This document shows positions 16,442 to 25,717 of a stretch of DNA of 64,000 bases, piece after piece. How positions within the stretch are numbered: the stretch's first letter is position 1; every line of letters begins with the position of its first letter. Made by a program: the position numbers and the translations under genes. The stretch comes from CAMDKS01 sp964402975 (GTDB taxonomy: Bacteria; Bdellovibrionota_B; Oligoflexia; Oligoflexales; RGVZ01): contig CAYOEM010000013.1 in NCBI GenBank assembly GCA_964402975.1, positions 10,491 to 74,490 of the forward strand, in the 5' to 3' direction. The notes below the pieces were generated by a model. The model was given only the letters and a program-made list of their open reading frames with translations, had not been told where the DNA came from and searched no databases.

Positions 16442-17533
16442 GTGAGCCTTGGTTTACGTTTTAAGTCTCAAGCGATCCAATGCACATTGATTTTTTTGAT
16501 GATGATAATATTGCCCAGCGATTTATTTGCAAGGGCTGCTGTTGAGATCGTGCCGCTAGCGGTATGGCAGGGGAAACCAACTAGGCCATGGAGTATTGGC
16601 ATGTTGAGAGATCTTCGGCGTAAGTTTCCAAACTTAAAAATAGCGCATGCCATTAGTCCCGCGCCATTGGTTCGAGGCGGTGATAGTGATTTGGGATTTA
16701 GATTGAAATTCGCTCGACTTGTACAGCCCGGGGATGATGTTTTGCTGCATTTCGCACCTTGGCGAAGTGTTGTGCAAAAAGCCAAATTAAATTTTAGATC
16801 AGAACCGACCGTATTCGGTGCTCCCGTTAATATTGACGGCTGTGCCATTGATTGTGGTTTAGATCTCAGCGTAACAGCGTTCGATTATGCCGAGTTAAAA
16901 CAGATGGCAACTCAGGCTAAAGATATTTTGTACTCCCGCGGATTTGGCGAGGTTCAGGCGGTTTTCTTCGATCAAGGAGTTATTCCTAGCTCTCTTAGAA
17001 ACGCTTTTGCGGAGTCTGGTATTCCTGAAGATTGGTCTGCCGTGGAGCTCAATCAATTGAAGGGAAATATGAAACGATTTCCAGTGTATAGCTGGAATGT
17101 TGAGAATGCCTCGAAATTCCGGGTCGATGATTTGAGTGTGAATGTTGACAGAGGTTTAAACGTTGATCACCTTCGTTTCGCAATTCAGGCAGAGATTGGC
17201 GATGTTGAGTCGGCTTCGAGGATCATTAACAAGGCGTTGGATGCGGCAGAAACGTCCAGCCGAACTGTTCGCATACCAATTGTGTTTAACGTCGAAGATT
17301 TGATTCATACGCAGAACTTTGTCGAAGAAGCCATCCAAAAAGCGATGTCTGCGGCTAGTCAAAGATCATTCATCGTCAAGGACTGGAGTGCAAAGAACTC
17401 TAAGTGGGACGCGGAAGCCATCCGACGGGGTGAGGCGCCCAGCAAGCTACTTGCCTCAGGGGTTAAAATATCGACCGAAGCGGAGTTTGTCTCCGATGAT
17501 GAGCGTCTTCTGTCAATTGAAATGGCGCACTAA
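16442..17533 (+). CDS. Exported protein, function unknown
   Basis: I choose GTG at 16442 because AAAGGAG ends nine bases before it; a longer frame from TTG at 16424 would place that ribosome-binding site inside the gene. The 363-residue product begins with a signal peptide (hydrophobic FLMMIILPSDLFA near residue 20-30). The body alternates beta-like and helical segments and has a short Cys-containing loop near residue 135 (DGCAIDCGLD). It could be a TIM-barrel-type protein, but I see no catalytic motif I can name. It lies about 145 bases after the metalloprotease and 95 before tatD on the same strand. Confidence 0.55.
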   Translation: MSLGLRFKSQAIQCTLIFLMMIILPSDLFARAAVEIVPLAVWQGKPTRPWSIGMLRDLRRKFPNLKIAHAISPAPLVRGGDSDLGFRLKFARLVQPGDDVLLHFAPWRSVVQKAKLNFRSEPTVFGAPVNIDGCAIDCGLDLSVTAFDYAELKQMATQAKDILYSRGFGEVQAVFFDQGVIPSSLRNAFAESGIPEDWSAVELNQLKGNMKRFPVYSWNVENASKFRVDDLSVNVDRGLNVDHLRFAIQAEIGDVESASRIINKALDAAETSSRTVRIPIVFNVEDLIHTQNFVEEAIQKAMSAASQRSFIVKDWSAKNSKWDAEAIRRGEAPSKLLASGVKISTEAEFVSDDERLLSIEMAH

Positions 17534-17628
17534 GTGCGGGCTAGCTGTTAGTCTTTTATTTTGTTGAGATGCGGTCTCTTGCGCTGGTATGATTCCCAGT
17601 GCACATGCTGCTTTGGAATGGTGTTGCC

Positions 17629-18435
17629 ATGTTCTATGTCGATGTTCATACTCACCTGACTCACGAGAATTTTTCCTCGGATGTGGTCGACGTTATCTCA
17701 AGAGCTGAAGCGGCGGGCCTTGGGGCAGTCGTGGTTAATGGTCTTGAGCCAGTCAGTAATCGTATGATTCTCGACATGGCAAAAACTCACAAAATCATTC
17801 GGAGTGCTTTGGGGATTTATCCCTTGGACGCGGTCTGTCATGCAATTCCCGAGGATTTCCCCTTCGAAGTTCCTGTTTTTGATGTGAAGGCTGAGATTGA
17901 ATTTATAAGAGAGCAGGCCAAGGAGGGTCGGCTAACCGCTATTGGAGAGTGTGGGTTAGATGGTTACTATCTCGGGACCGAGTATCTTGCGGCGCAAGAA
18001 GATGTTTTTGAGAGGCTAATTGGTGTAGCTCTGGAGTTTGATCTCCCATTGATCATCCATACTAGAAAGTGCGAAAGACGAGCGGGAGAGATTTTGGCGG
18101 CTTTAGGCGTAAAAAAGGTAAATTTCCATTGCTTCGGCGGTCGGGCTAATATGGCAAAAGATTTCTCGGAAAAGTACGGTTGGTATTTCTCCATCCCAGC
18201 AAATTGCACTGTCAACGAGGGGTTTCAGAAAATGCTAAAGATTCTTCCCCTTGATAGAATTCTCACCGAGACGGATGCGCCGTATCTGCCTCCCGTAAAG
18301 GGCGATCGTAACGAGCCTAAAAACGTAGTCGGTACCGTTACGCTTTTTGCTAAGATACGAGGTCTCAGTGAGATGGTTGCGAAGGAATATGTTTACGAAA
18401 ATTATAAAAGGCTATTTGGAGATAGTTCCAAATAG
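17629..18435 (+). CDS. tatD: TatD family metal-dependent hydrolase
   Basis: The ATG at 17629 gives MFYVDVHTHL, the expected start of TatD proteins; an upstream GTG at 17599 would add ten unlikely residues. The 268-residue product shows the metal ligands of the amidohydrolase-type barrel: DVHTH near residue 5, GECGLDGYY near 106, IHTRK near 140, NFHCFGG near 163 and LTETDAPYLPP near 212. TatD proteins act as 3'-5' DNA exonucleases or related hydrolases in the cytoplasm. The stop codon lies inside the strong terminator hairpin that follows. Confidence 0.88.
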   Translation: MFYVDVHTHLTHENFSSDVVDVISRAEAAGLGAVVVNGLEPVSNRMILDMAKTHKIIRSALGIYPLDAVCHAIPEDFPFEVPVFDVKAEIEFIREQAKEGRLTAIGECGLDGYYLGTEYLAAQEDVFERLIGVALEFDLPLIIHTRKCERRAGEILAALGVKKVNFHCFGGRANMAKDFSEKYGWYFSIPANCTVNEGFQKMLKILPLDRILTETDAPYLPPVKGDRNEPKNVVGTVTLFAKIRGLSEMVAKEYVYENYKRLFGDSSK

Positions 18436-18441
18436 CCTTTT
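18406..18441. terminator. Bidirectional rho-independent terminator after tatD
   Basis: AAAAGGCTATTTGGA at 18406-18420 pairs perfectly with 18427-18441 across a six-base loop. The A-run on one side and T-run on the other make it work on both strands, serving tatD and the convergent beta-barrel gene. Confidence 0.9.
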
Positions 18442-18458
18442 GTTCCTCTAAGAAAATC

Positions 18459-19118
18459 TTACAGCCAGAGCGAAAAGCCAGTGCCCAGGTTTGTAGTCTG
18501 TGATCTGATGGTCTTGGCATTTGGATCCCCGCCGGTTCGGATCGAATGCTCGTCAATTGTTTTGGCTTGTCCGAAGAGTGATATCCGTTCGCTGATAAAG
18601 TAATTGAATCCTAGGCTATAGTATACGCCGCTGCCATAAAAGTCGGAGGTTGTAAGGTCACGTTGGTAATCATATCTAGTACCAACAACTCCGCCGCCTG
18701 CTTCAAGATTTGCCAATGGTGCAAGGAAAACAAGTCGGGCCCCGGCCGAGAACCTGCTACCTCCAAGACGTTCCAGTGATGAGCTGGACGCGCGCATGTT
18801 GATCATACTGTGGGCTACATTGAACTGAACAAATTTGAGAAGTTCAACGCCAAATGTCTGGGTTAAATTGTAGCCGCGCCACTTTTCGGACCTTGTGACT
18901 GCGGAGGTCAGGCCGTTGCCCGAGTTGCTTAAGTTAAATTCGCCATACTCGCCTTCAATGGCCTGTGAGACATAGAAGTGAGTAATGCTACTTGAACGGT
19001 AAGTGTTAACGTAGTTGTGACTGACGCCTGGATCGGCAGCGGCTGACCCTGACCATAAACTTAGTCCGCTCAGCATCGCTCCAAGAATGATTGCAAAATG
19101 TTTACTCTGCTTCCACAT
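18459..19118 (-). CDS. Outer-membrane beta-barrel-like protein
   Basis: The ATG at 19118 follows GTGGAG by about ten bases and is preferred to the GTG at 19133. The 219-residue product has a signal peptide cleaved near SAAADP. The mature part has alternating polar/hydrophobic strands with many aromatic residues and no long helix, and ends in FSLWL, consistent with a small outer-membrane barrel of eight to ten strands. No specific family is recognised. It ends at a shared terminator and diverges from hslO. Confidence 0.65.
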   Translation of the reverse strand: MWKQSKHFAIILGAMLSGLSLWSGSAAADPGVSHNYVNTYRSSSITHFYVSQAIEGEYGEFNLSNSGNGLTSAVTRSEKWRGYNLTQTFGVELLKFVQFNVAHSMINMRASSSSLERLGGSRFSAGARLVFLAPLANLEAGGGVVGTRYDYQRDLTTSDFYGSGVYYSLGFNYFISERISLFGQAKTIDEHSIRTGGDPNAKTIRSQTTNLGTGFSLWL

Positions 19119-19456
19119 GGTCCAATTCTCCACTTCCAGGTTGCCGGTAGCACTGTGATGTTTACGGTTAACGAATCTAGGGTGCTATGCTATGGCTGCC
19201 TAATGACCTATGAGCAAGGCTTATGCCAACTCTGGATATTTTAAAAAAGTCAATATAAACAGTATCTTATATAATCGTGCGTTTGCGGCTCCTGTCAAAC
19301 CCTTAGACATTCATAAGAAAAATTGACGGATTGCTTCAAACCTTTACAGGTCCTACCGGGGGGCAATCAAGATCGCTGTAATTTTCGGGGTTTATGATTG
19401 ATTGATATCTGAATCCTGTGTCAAAATTGGTGCTTGGACGTTTTTGGGGGGCATTC
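19119..19456. other. 338-base divergent intergenic region
   Basis: No gene is seen. A TATAAT hexamer lies at 19270-19275 reading toward hslO, without a convincing -35 element. A TTGACG at about 19323 has no matching -10 at the standard distance. The region is AT-rich between 19230 and 19330. It should contain the promoters for the barrel gene and for hslO. Confidence 0.4.
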
Positions 19457-20341
19457 GTGGCTAGAGTTCACCGATTTTATAGCGATGATCTTTTCATTCG
19501 TGCCACATCTGTCATTTCCACGGCACCAATTAGAGAGATGTGTGATCTGCAGAAGACCGGGCCGCTGGCTACAATGGCATTAGGGCGGGCTGTCACGGCC
19601 GCTCTGCTGATGGCGGCCCAGCTGCGCGATCGTCAGGTTGTAGGCTTACACTTTCGTGGCAACGGCCCCTTGGGGTCGGTTTATGCTGAAGCATCCTATG
19701 AAGGCGAGTGCCGGGGGTGGTGTGACGCCCCTGATGCAAACGTTCCCCTTAAAGATGGTCGCATCGATGTAGCGGCTGGGATGGGGGTCGGTCTTTTGAA
19801 TGTCATTCGAAGCCAACCATTTGAGAAAGCACCTCACATTGGCACTGTCGAGCTCGTTTCGAGTGAGATAGGCGATGACATTGCCTACTACTTGCAGCAA
19901 AGCCATCAGATACCGTCCGTGGTGGCGCTGGGTGTTATTCTTGGTGAGAACGGTACGGTGGACACAGCTGGCGGTGTTCTGATTGAGTTAATGCCCGGAG
20001 CTAGTGACGTCGTTATTAGTGATTTGGAAAAATTTGTTTCGCAGGCAAAGCCGCTGTCGACTCTGCTGCGAGACAATCGTGATCCAGTTGATTTGCTGCG
20101 TAATTATTCTGGCTTGATCAAAATGAACCAGGCCGAGCATCCATTTGAAATTAAATATTCCTGTCGTTGCACTCAAGACCGGGTTGAGCGCTCTGTCACC
20201 ATGCTGGGCCGAGACGAAGTCTCAAGAATGGTTGAAGAGGCCAGAGACGCTGACGTTCGCTGCGAATTTTGCGGACGTACCTTCCGGGTGACTCTGGTCA
20301 AGCTCAAAGAGATTCTCGCAGGCTTTGCCAGCGTTAATTGA
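19457..20341 (+). CDS. hslO: Hsp33 redox-activated chaperone
   Basis: GTG at 19457 follows a GGGGG stretch and gives a normal Hsp33 N-terminus (FYSDDLFIRATSV); a GTG at 19418 would add 13 residues. The 294-residue product keeps the zinc/redox switch: CRC near residue 234 and CEFC near residue 265. These four Cys hold zinc in the reduced state and form disulfides on oxidation, turning on holdase activity in the cytoplasm. The core domain with GRAVTAALLMAAQL and the linker are intact. It is convergent with the exported protein at 20364. Confidence 0.93.
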   Translation: MARVHRFYSDDLFIRATSVISTAPIREMCDLQKTGPLATMALGRAVTAALLMAAQLRDRQVVGLHFRGNGPLGSVYAEASYEGECRGWCDAPDANVPLKDGRIDVAAGMGVGLLNVIRSQPFEKAPHIGTVELVSSEIGDDIAYYLQQSHQIPSVVALGVILGENGTVDTAGGVLIELMPGASDVVISDLEKFVSQAKPLSTLLRDNRDPVDLLRNYSGLIKMNQAEHPFEIKYSCRCTQDRVERSVTMLGRDEVSRMVEEARDADVRCEFCGRTFRVTLVKLKEILAGFASVN

Positions 20342-20363
20342 CCAATTGCTTTGATAACAGTAG

Positions 20364-20936
20364 TTACCGACGTGAAATGGCGGTCTGTTTCTCTGTCGGC
20401 GCGTGCATGCCCGCGTCGAGATCAAGTATAGGATCGCCCGTGCGATTGCGGAACAATCGTCGTGCGGATCCATTTAGTAGATAAAGCCCATCGTCTTGCT
20501 TTTCTAGCACGCCGGTTAAAGTTACAGAGCCAAGACTTTCTTCGATAGCGCCGTCTTCGCCAAGGCGTTTGAATAATTCGAGTTTAACTTGATACTGATG
20601 ACTGCGCTTTAGCCATCGAACTGGTGTGGTTTTTATTCGGTAGTCGCCCAGAAAGAAATCATTCGCTCGCTCAATGCGAGCACGAAGCACTTGAGAAACA
20701 GGTTTTCCAGCGATTCTAGTTCTTTGCATTTTTCCGTTTGGGTCCCTGGTTTCGACGTCACTCCACGTCTTGAATGTCATCGGAATTCGGACCCGTTGGG
20801 AACTCGGCGTTTCCAATGGAAGATCGTCTGGACGGTTGTACGTGTTGCTTGCCGCTACTCCAAGCTGTGAGCTGGTGGCCCCTAGAGCGTTTTGGGCTAT
20901 ACTGAGACCTAGGACCATAAAAAGTGAGATGCGCAT
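20364..20936 (-). CDS. Exported protein, function unknown
   Basis: The ATG at 20936 has GGGAGGAG six bases upstream, which is far better than the longer frame starting at 21053. The 190-residue product has a signal peptide ending near NALGA. The mature part is basic and includes RIPMTFKTW and VTLTGVLEKQDDGLYLLNG, which look like beta strands. No known family is recognised. The 173-base gap upstream separates it from the divergent 21110 gene. Confidence 0.6.
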   Translation of the reverse strand: MRISLFMVLGLSIAQNALGATSSQLGVAASNTYNRPDDLPLETPSSQRVRIPMTFKTWSDVETRDPNGKMQRTRIAGKPVSQVLRARIERANDFFLGDYRIKTTPVRWLKRSHQYQVKLELFKRLGEDGAIEESLGSVTLTGVLEKQDDGLYLLNGSARRLFRNRTGDPILDLDAGMHAPTEKQTAISRR

Positions 20937-21109
20937 GACGGACTCCTCCCGAAGGGGGGTGACTACGGATTTCAATCTAGGGCTGGTACTCCTACATTTT
21001 AGCATGTACGTGAGGAAATAGGGAGAAACGCCCACCCGTCGCCGTAAGAGCACAGCGTTAGGTCTGTGATTTCAGGAGAAAATTGTTATAAACTATCTCT
21101 TCAGTCAAA

Positions 21110-22417
21110 GTGGAGCAAAGGGCGCGAGTTTTGGAGTATTTGAAAAGACATCGAAGTTTATTTGCTGGGCCTGTCCTGGCTTTTACCGTCGCGATATTGT
21201 GGGCGCTGTCCGTTAGCTCTCATTGGCCTCTCGTGAGGTCTCGCACGTCCACTCTAGAAATCATCCAAGGACTCGACGATCTCGTTCAATTACATATAAG
21301 CGAAAAAAAGAAACCCCCACAAAGTCTCAGCCACCTACGTATTTACGCCATTGAAAAAGACGTTCGCTATAGTTTTTATGATGCATGGGGACAGCGACTT
21401 GAATACCTACCACTCGGCCAGATGAATTATCTGATTCGTAGTTTTGGAGAAGATGGGCTACAGAACAGGTCCAATCGAGTTCCCGATCTTGGGGTTTATC
21501 AACTTGGGGAAAATGTTCAGCTTGGACTTAAGTACGACGATCAAGCTGGCGTCATGCATCCAAGGCCTTCTGCCATACTATTCGCCGGGTCAGATGATCA
21601 AACAGGTAGATGGCACGCACGTTTATTCATTGATCCAGAAACTGGTGAACGTCGTTTGGTGGTGAAAGATCGCGAGCGAAAGAATTTTATCATGGTGGCT
21701 CCTCACGACCATATTGAAGAGTTCTTGTGGGTGCCTGGGCAGCTGAGGATTGTATTTACTGCAGCTCATAGCGCTCGGTATTCAGATGGGCTTTACGTTT
21801 GGGATCTAAAGACTGATCAGTCGTTGAATTTGTTTGCCCTACAGACGGATAGTCAAGACCTCGACCCGTCTCTTAAACAAAAGTCTATGTATTTGGCTCT
21901 TTCATCTATCGCGGCATCAAATCCGCCAACGGTGGCTGTTTTTGCAGCGCCCGCGGGACAGGCTATTCTTGACCCACGCAAGTTTTTTCACACATCGAAT
22001 CTTCATGTATTTACGATCGGTGATCCAGCGCGTCACGTGAAGTCTGCAGCGGTCATTCCCGGAGGGGGAGATTTTTACAATACCGACTTTTTAGGTACGC
22101 TAACGATCGCGCCCGGAGGCGAGGGGACGATGATTCAGAAAGCGTGGCTAAGCTTGCCTCAAGGAGGTGACTTTGAGAAAGGGCTGATTGCTTGGCAGGA
22201 TTTTTCCTCTCGATTTGCTAAAACGGGAATGGCGCCCTACGCTATTTTGGGAGTGGCAATGTTCTATCAAGACGCGGCTGAACATTCTGGGATAAAGTCT
22301 CGTGAGGGTCAGATTTTTACGAGCTACAGCACTGAGCTGGGCGGGGCGCTCAGTAAAATGATCATCGCACCCGGGTATGTTAGAGGAATCGGCGCTTGGA
22401 TCGCTGCTGGTTCCTAA
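21110..22417 (+). CDS. Membrane-anchored protein with a GspG-like segment, function unknown
   Basis: The 435-residue product has one N-terminal transmembrane segment (about residues 18-36) followed by an extracytoplasmic body. Residues about 75-125 contain YDAWGQRLEYLP and later LIRSFGEDG, which echo the DPWG and SxGxDG segments of type II secretion major pseudopilins (GspG C-terminal domain), but here far from the N-terminus and without a prepilin cleavage site. The remaining 300 residues have beta-propeller-like strands. The start is a GTG without a clear ribosome-binding site, so the N-terminus is uncertain. It overlaps the longest possible manC frame, but not the preferred start. Confidence 0.5.
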   Translation: MEQRARVLEYLKRHRSLFAGPVLAFTVAILWALSVSSHWPLVRSRTSTLEIIQGLDDLVQLHISEKKKPPQSLSHLRIYAIEKDVRYSFYDAWGQRLEYLPLGQMNYLIRSFGEDGLQNRSNRVPDLGVYQLGENVQLGLKYDDQAGVMHPRPSAILFAGSDDQTGRWHARLFIDPETGERRLVVKDRERKNFIMVAPHDHIEEFLWVPGQLRIVFTAAHSARYSDGLYVWDLKTDQSLNLFALQTDSQDLDPSLKQKSMYLALSSIAASNPPTVAVFAAPAGQAILDPRKFFHTSNLHVFTIGDPARHVKSAAVIPGGGDFYNTDFLGTLTIAPGGEGTMIQKAWLSLPQGGDFEKGLIAWQDFSSRFAKTGMAPYAILGVAMFYQDAAEHSGIKSREGQIFTSYSTELGGALSKMIIAPGYVRGIGAWIAAGS

Positions 22418-22463
22418 ACTATATGATTTTGTTTATATGGACTCGCCAAGAGGAGAAACGTTA

Positions 22464-23558
22464 ATGGTCAGAGCGACATCAGATGATGTGTTTGCGGTAA
22501 TTCTTGCGGGCGGAAGCGGTACCCGATTTTGGCCGAAATCTCGGCAAAAGTGGCCCAAGCAATTATGCAGTTTGGGTGGGGCCGAAGAGACAATGATTGA
22601 AATAACTTTACGGCGTCTGGATGGTTTTATACCACCAGAGCGTCGAATTGTTGTAACACATAAAGATCAAGCTGAAGCGACAAAAAAAATTATCGGTGAC
22701 TTATGTCCAGTGGTTATTGCTGAGCCTGATGCTCGTAACACGGCCAATGCGCTCGCATTAGCCGCTTTGCAAATTGAAAAGATCTCTAAGCAACGATCTC
22801 CGATCATGGTTAGTCTTCACGCTGACCATGTTATTGAAAAAGAGGATGCATTTAAGGAATCCATTTGTACCGCAATTGATGTTGCCAGAAGCGACGAGCT
22901 CTGTCTCATCGGTATCGTTCCAAAATATCCGGAGACGGGCTATGGATACATTGAAAGAGGTGTCTCCCGTAATGAGCCCGGCGCTTTCCGTGTGGCGTCA
23001 TTTCGGGAAAAGCCAGATCTGAAAACAGCCGAAACATTTGTCACGAGTAAAAAATTCTATTGGAATGCAGGGCTTTTTGTTTTTCCTGTGAGATTGTTTT
23101 TGGATGAGCTGGGCGCACGTCTACCTGCGACCGTCAAAGCTCTTCGTGATTTGGGAGGCGCGGCGACGTCATTTGGAAATATAGATCAGATAAAGTTTGC
23201 TCAGGTCTATTCAGCCCTTCCAAAAATATCGGTGGACCATGCAGTATTGGAAGTCTCTAAACGCGTCAGCGTGGTTGAGGCTGATATTGGTTGGCAGGAT
23301 GTGGGTAGCTGGGATGCGCTAGCCGCTGGATTCAAGACGGATCAGCAAGGTAACTTTGTTCAGGGTGATGTCATGCTGCTTGACAGCTCAGGTTGTACGG
23401 TCGATACGGATGGCCCATTCACCGCTCTCCTAGGTTTAAAGGACGTTGTTGTTGTTCATGCAAAGGGAGCGATTTTAGTGTGTCCAAAGCATAGGTCCCA
23501 AGACGTCAAGCTGATTGTAGATCGGTTGAAAGAGCTTGGTCGCACAGAGCTTATCTGA
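22464..23558 (+). CDS. manC: Mannose-1-phosphate guanylyltransferase
   Basis: The ATG at 22464 is preceded by AGGAG at an eight-base spacing. The 364-residue product carries the nucleotidyltransferase motif ILAGGSGTRFWPKSR with KWPKQ, then EPDARNTANALALAA, GYGYIERG, FREKPD and YWNAGLFVF, all typical of GDP-mannose pyrophosphorylases. It makes GDP-mannose from mannose-1-phosphate and GTP in the cytoplasm, for envelope polysaccharide or glycosylation. It lacks the C-terminal isomerase domain of bifunctional enzymes. No other GDP-sugar gene is adjacent. Confidence 0.92.
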   Translation: MVRATSDDVFAVILAGGSGTRFWPKSRQKWPKQLCSLGGAEETMIEITLRRLDGFIPPERRIVVTHKDQAEATKKIIGDLCPVVIAEPDARNTANALALAALQIEKISKQRSPIMVSLHADHVIEKEDAFKESICTAIDVARSDELCLIGIVPKYPETGYGYIERGVSRNEPGAFRVASFREKPDLKTAETFVTSKKFYWNAGLFVFPVRLFLDELGARLPATVKALRDLGGAATSFGNIDQIKFAQVYSALPKISVDHAVLEVSKRVSVVEADIGWQDVGSWDALAAGFKTDQQGNFVQGDVMLLDSSGCTVDTDGPFTALLGLKDVVVVHAKGAILVCPKHRSQDVKLIVDRLKELGRTELI

Positions 23559-23570
23559 ACGTTACGATGG

Positions 23571-24680
23571 CTACTGAATTTTATAGGCGTAAATGTTTCT
23601 AAGTCCGGTAGAAATGTACATCTGGTCGCCATTAACAATCGGAGGGGTTCCGATTCTGCCGCCTAGGTTATCAGCCCACTCGTAATTGCCAGAGCTTGAT
23701 TCCAGTGCGGTGATTCGGCCGTTCGTACTCATGACATAGAGGTGAGTCTCGCTAGCAATCATGAAGGCTGCGGTCGGTCCCGGGGAGGCGCGCCAACTGA
23801 CTCTGCCTGTCGAAGCGTCGTAGCATAGGACGTCGCCATTCGTCAGACCTACGTAATAGCGGCCAGATCGAAACGTCGAGGTCGATACAGATGTCTGACG
23901 GTCTTGCCACAAAACCTGTCTTTCCTGTGCGAAGTCCACAAGAGCAACTAAACCATCGTAACGCGTTAGCAGGAGGCGGCCGTTATGGACAACCATCTCA
24001 CCCACAACGTCTTTGAAGCGGGCCTCCTGATAGAACGGATTGTAGCGCCAGAGTCTTTTCCCATCTTCAATCTTCAGGGCCAGCAGTTCCCCGGACGCGA
24101 GCCCGACAACAACGCGTCCGTCGTGAATGAGTGAAGCAGGAGGCCGTCTAACAACCACCGAGTCCGGAAACCCGGCATCATGAACCCAGGCACGCTTCCC
24201 AGTTTTTGACTCAATCGAATAAATAACCTGACCAGTTGTTACGACAAACAAAAATCCGTTTGATAGAGTCAGGGGGCGTTCGCTGTAGGAGTCCAGCTGA
24301 GTGGTCCACAGATTTTCGCCCGTCGAGGCGTTTATGGCGGAGAGATTGCCAGATCTTGTTGAAATGTAGATGGTGTTCTCGACCATAAGGGGAGGGGTAG
24401 TTACCTCGCCGTCTGTTTTAAACCACCAGATATTTTTACGAGTCGCGCGGTTGTAGGCGCGCATGTAGTTGGAATCAAAGCTTCCGTAAACAACGTCCCC
24501 GCGCAAAAGAAATCCGCCATTGTCGGATGCAGCCAGCGGTTTCTGGGAGTCCAAGTCAGCGTTCATCATGATCATGCCAACACGAAATGGCTGCTTATCC
24601 GACGCCAGCCCTTCAAGAGCTTGAATTGCGGATGCAAACAATAAACCGAAAGTAAGGGCCTTGCGCATCATCGGCATCAT
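23571..24680 (-). CDS. BamB-like PQQ-repeat beta-propeller protein
   Basis: The 369-residue product has a signal peptide ending near LEGLASD and a series of PQQ-type propeller blades, with repeats such as GNLSAINASTGENLW, LALKIEDGKRLWRY, DVLCYDASTGRVSW and ITALESSSGNYEW. This is the architecture of BamB, the propeller lipoprotein of the outer-membrane protein assembly machine, although no lipobox is obvious here. The start overlaps the stop of the upstream YfgM-like gene by one base (TGATG). In Proteobacteria yfgM and bamB are also adjacent, which supports the assignment. Confidence 0.8.
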   Translation of the reverse strand: MMPMMRKALTFGLLFASAIQALEGLASDKQPFRVGMIMMNADLDSQKPLAASDNGGFLLRGDVVYGSFDSNYMRAYNRATRKNIWWFKTDGEVTTPPLMVENTIYISTRSGNLSAINASTGENLWTTQLDSYSERPLTLSNGFLFVVTTGQVIYSIESKTGKRAWVHDAGFPDSVVVRRPPASLIHDGRVVVGLASGELLALKIEDGKRLWRYNPFYQEARFKDVVGEMVVHNGRLLLTRYDGLVALVDFAQERQVLWQDRQTSVSTSTFRSGRYYVGLTNGDVLCYDASTGRVSWRASPGPTAAFMIASETHLYVMSTNGRITALESSSGNYEWADNLGGRIGTPPIVNGDQMYISTGLRNIYAYKIQ

Positions 24681-25507
24681 CAGGCTGGCCCCATCAGTGC
24701 TAACAGACCACGTGCTTTCGTGGCTTCTGGTGTTGAGGCGTGTTTGGTTAAGAGCTCATTAAGAGATATCTTGGCCTGATCAAAGGACTTCTTGAAATAG
24801 AGAAGCCTCGCTTTAGTCAGGAGTACGGTCGCCTGCGTCTCGTCGTTAGCGATTTTTGACAGAAGTTCGCACTCCTTCAGCGCTCCATCAAAATCTCCCG
24901 CTTCTTCCAGGAGTCCAATTAACATAAATCTTGAGTTCATCTGGTAGAATTTGTTGGACGTACTGGTTTTGGCAACATGCTCGATGACTTTACGTGCGTC
25001 GTCGTTTCGGCCTTCACGCAATTCTTTGCCGGCCCAGCTGAGCCCTGCCATCCAGCCTTCCGGGGCGTCTAAGTTGGAATCATAGAACTTCTTGAATTCG
25101 GCATGAGACTTTGTGTAGTCGGGCTTGAGATCAGCCACTTGCTTCTCAAGATTGGTAACTTTTGTTAGAGCCTCGGGTGAAAGAGCAGCTTTTTTACCGT
25201 CTTTTTCGGTTTTGGTATTGCGAAGCTCCGTGATTTGCTTCTGGAGGTCCTCTCGCCGTTTCGACAGGTCTTTGTCCTCTTGACCGCGTACAGCTAGGAT
25301 TTTGGCAAGGCCAGCACGTCTAGTTTTTACATTGTGCTGCGACCAAGCGTAAACTCCGTATCCCGCTAGAGCTACGACAAAAAGAGGGCTCAGCATCATC
25401 AAGATGCGTTTTCTGCTGGATGCTAGAGATTCGATGGACTTGGAAAGGTTTTTTTGTAACGAGTCGGGACCTTTTAGGTCACGCTCATGCTGTTTATTAG
25501 TGGTCAT
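24680..25507 (-). CDS. YfgM-like membrane-anchored TPR protein
   Basis: The 275-residue protein has a cytoplasmic N-terminus of about 33 residues, one transmembrane segment (about 34-54) and a periplasmic part that begins with a coiled coil (about 75-125) and ends with TPR-like helices (about 145-275). This matches the ancillary SecYEG/chaperone-linked protein YfgM, though the coiled coil is an addition. It is coupled to the BamB-like gene by a one-base overlap. It diverges from the MshEN protein over about 210 bases. Confidence 0.7.
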   Translation of the reverse strand: MTTNKQHERDLKGPDSLQKNLSKSIESLASSRKRILMMLSPLFVVALAGYGVYAWSQHNVKTRRAGLAKILAVRGQEDKDLSKRREDLQKQITELRNTKTEKDGKKAALSPEALTKVTNLEKQVADLKPDYTKSHAEFKKFYDSNLDAPEGWMAGLSWAGKELREGRNDDARKVIEHVAKTSTSNKFYQMNSRFMLIGLLEEAGDFDGALKECELLSKIANDETQATVLLTKARLLYFKKSFDQAKISLNELLTKHASTPEATKARGLLALMGPA

Positions 25508-25717
25508 AATGAGGCCCCTGCTATCGATTAATTTCCTAGTTGTTTCAGCTAATTATTGAGTTCAACCGAACCCTCATGTTGCCACCTTGATTGGGTCTCA
25601 CACAACAACTTTTACCTCGTGTTCTGATATGTTTTACTAAACCTTGTGATAAAATTAATGAAATCGACGTGTTTGCCGCATTTTTTGGCATCACATCATC
25701 AGTTGGAGTTCGCAAAA

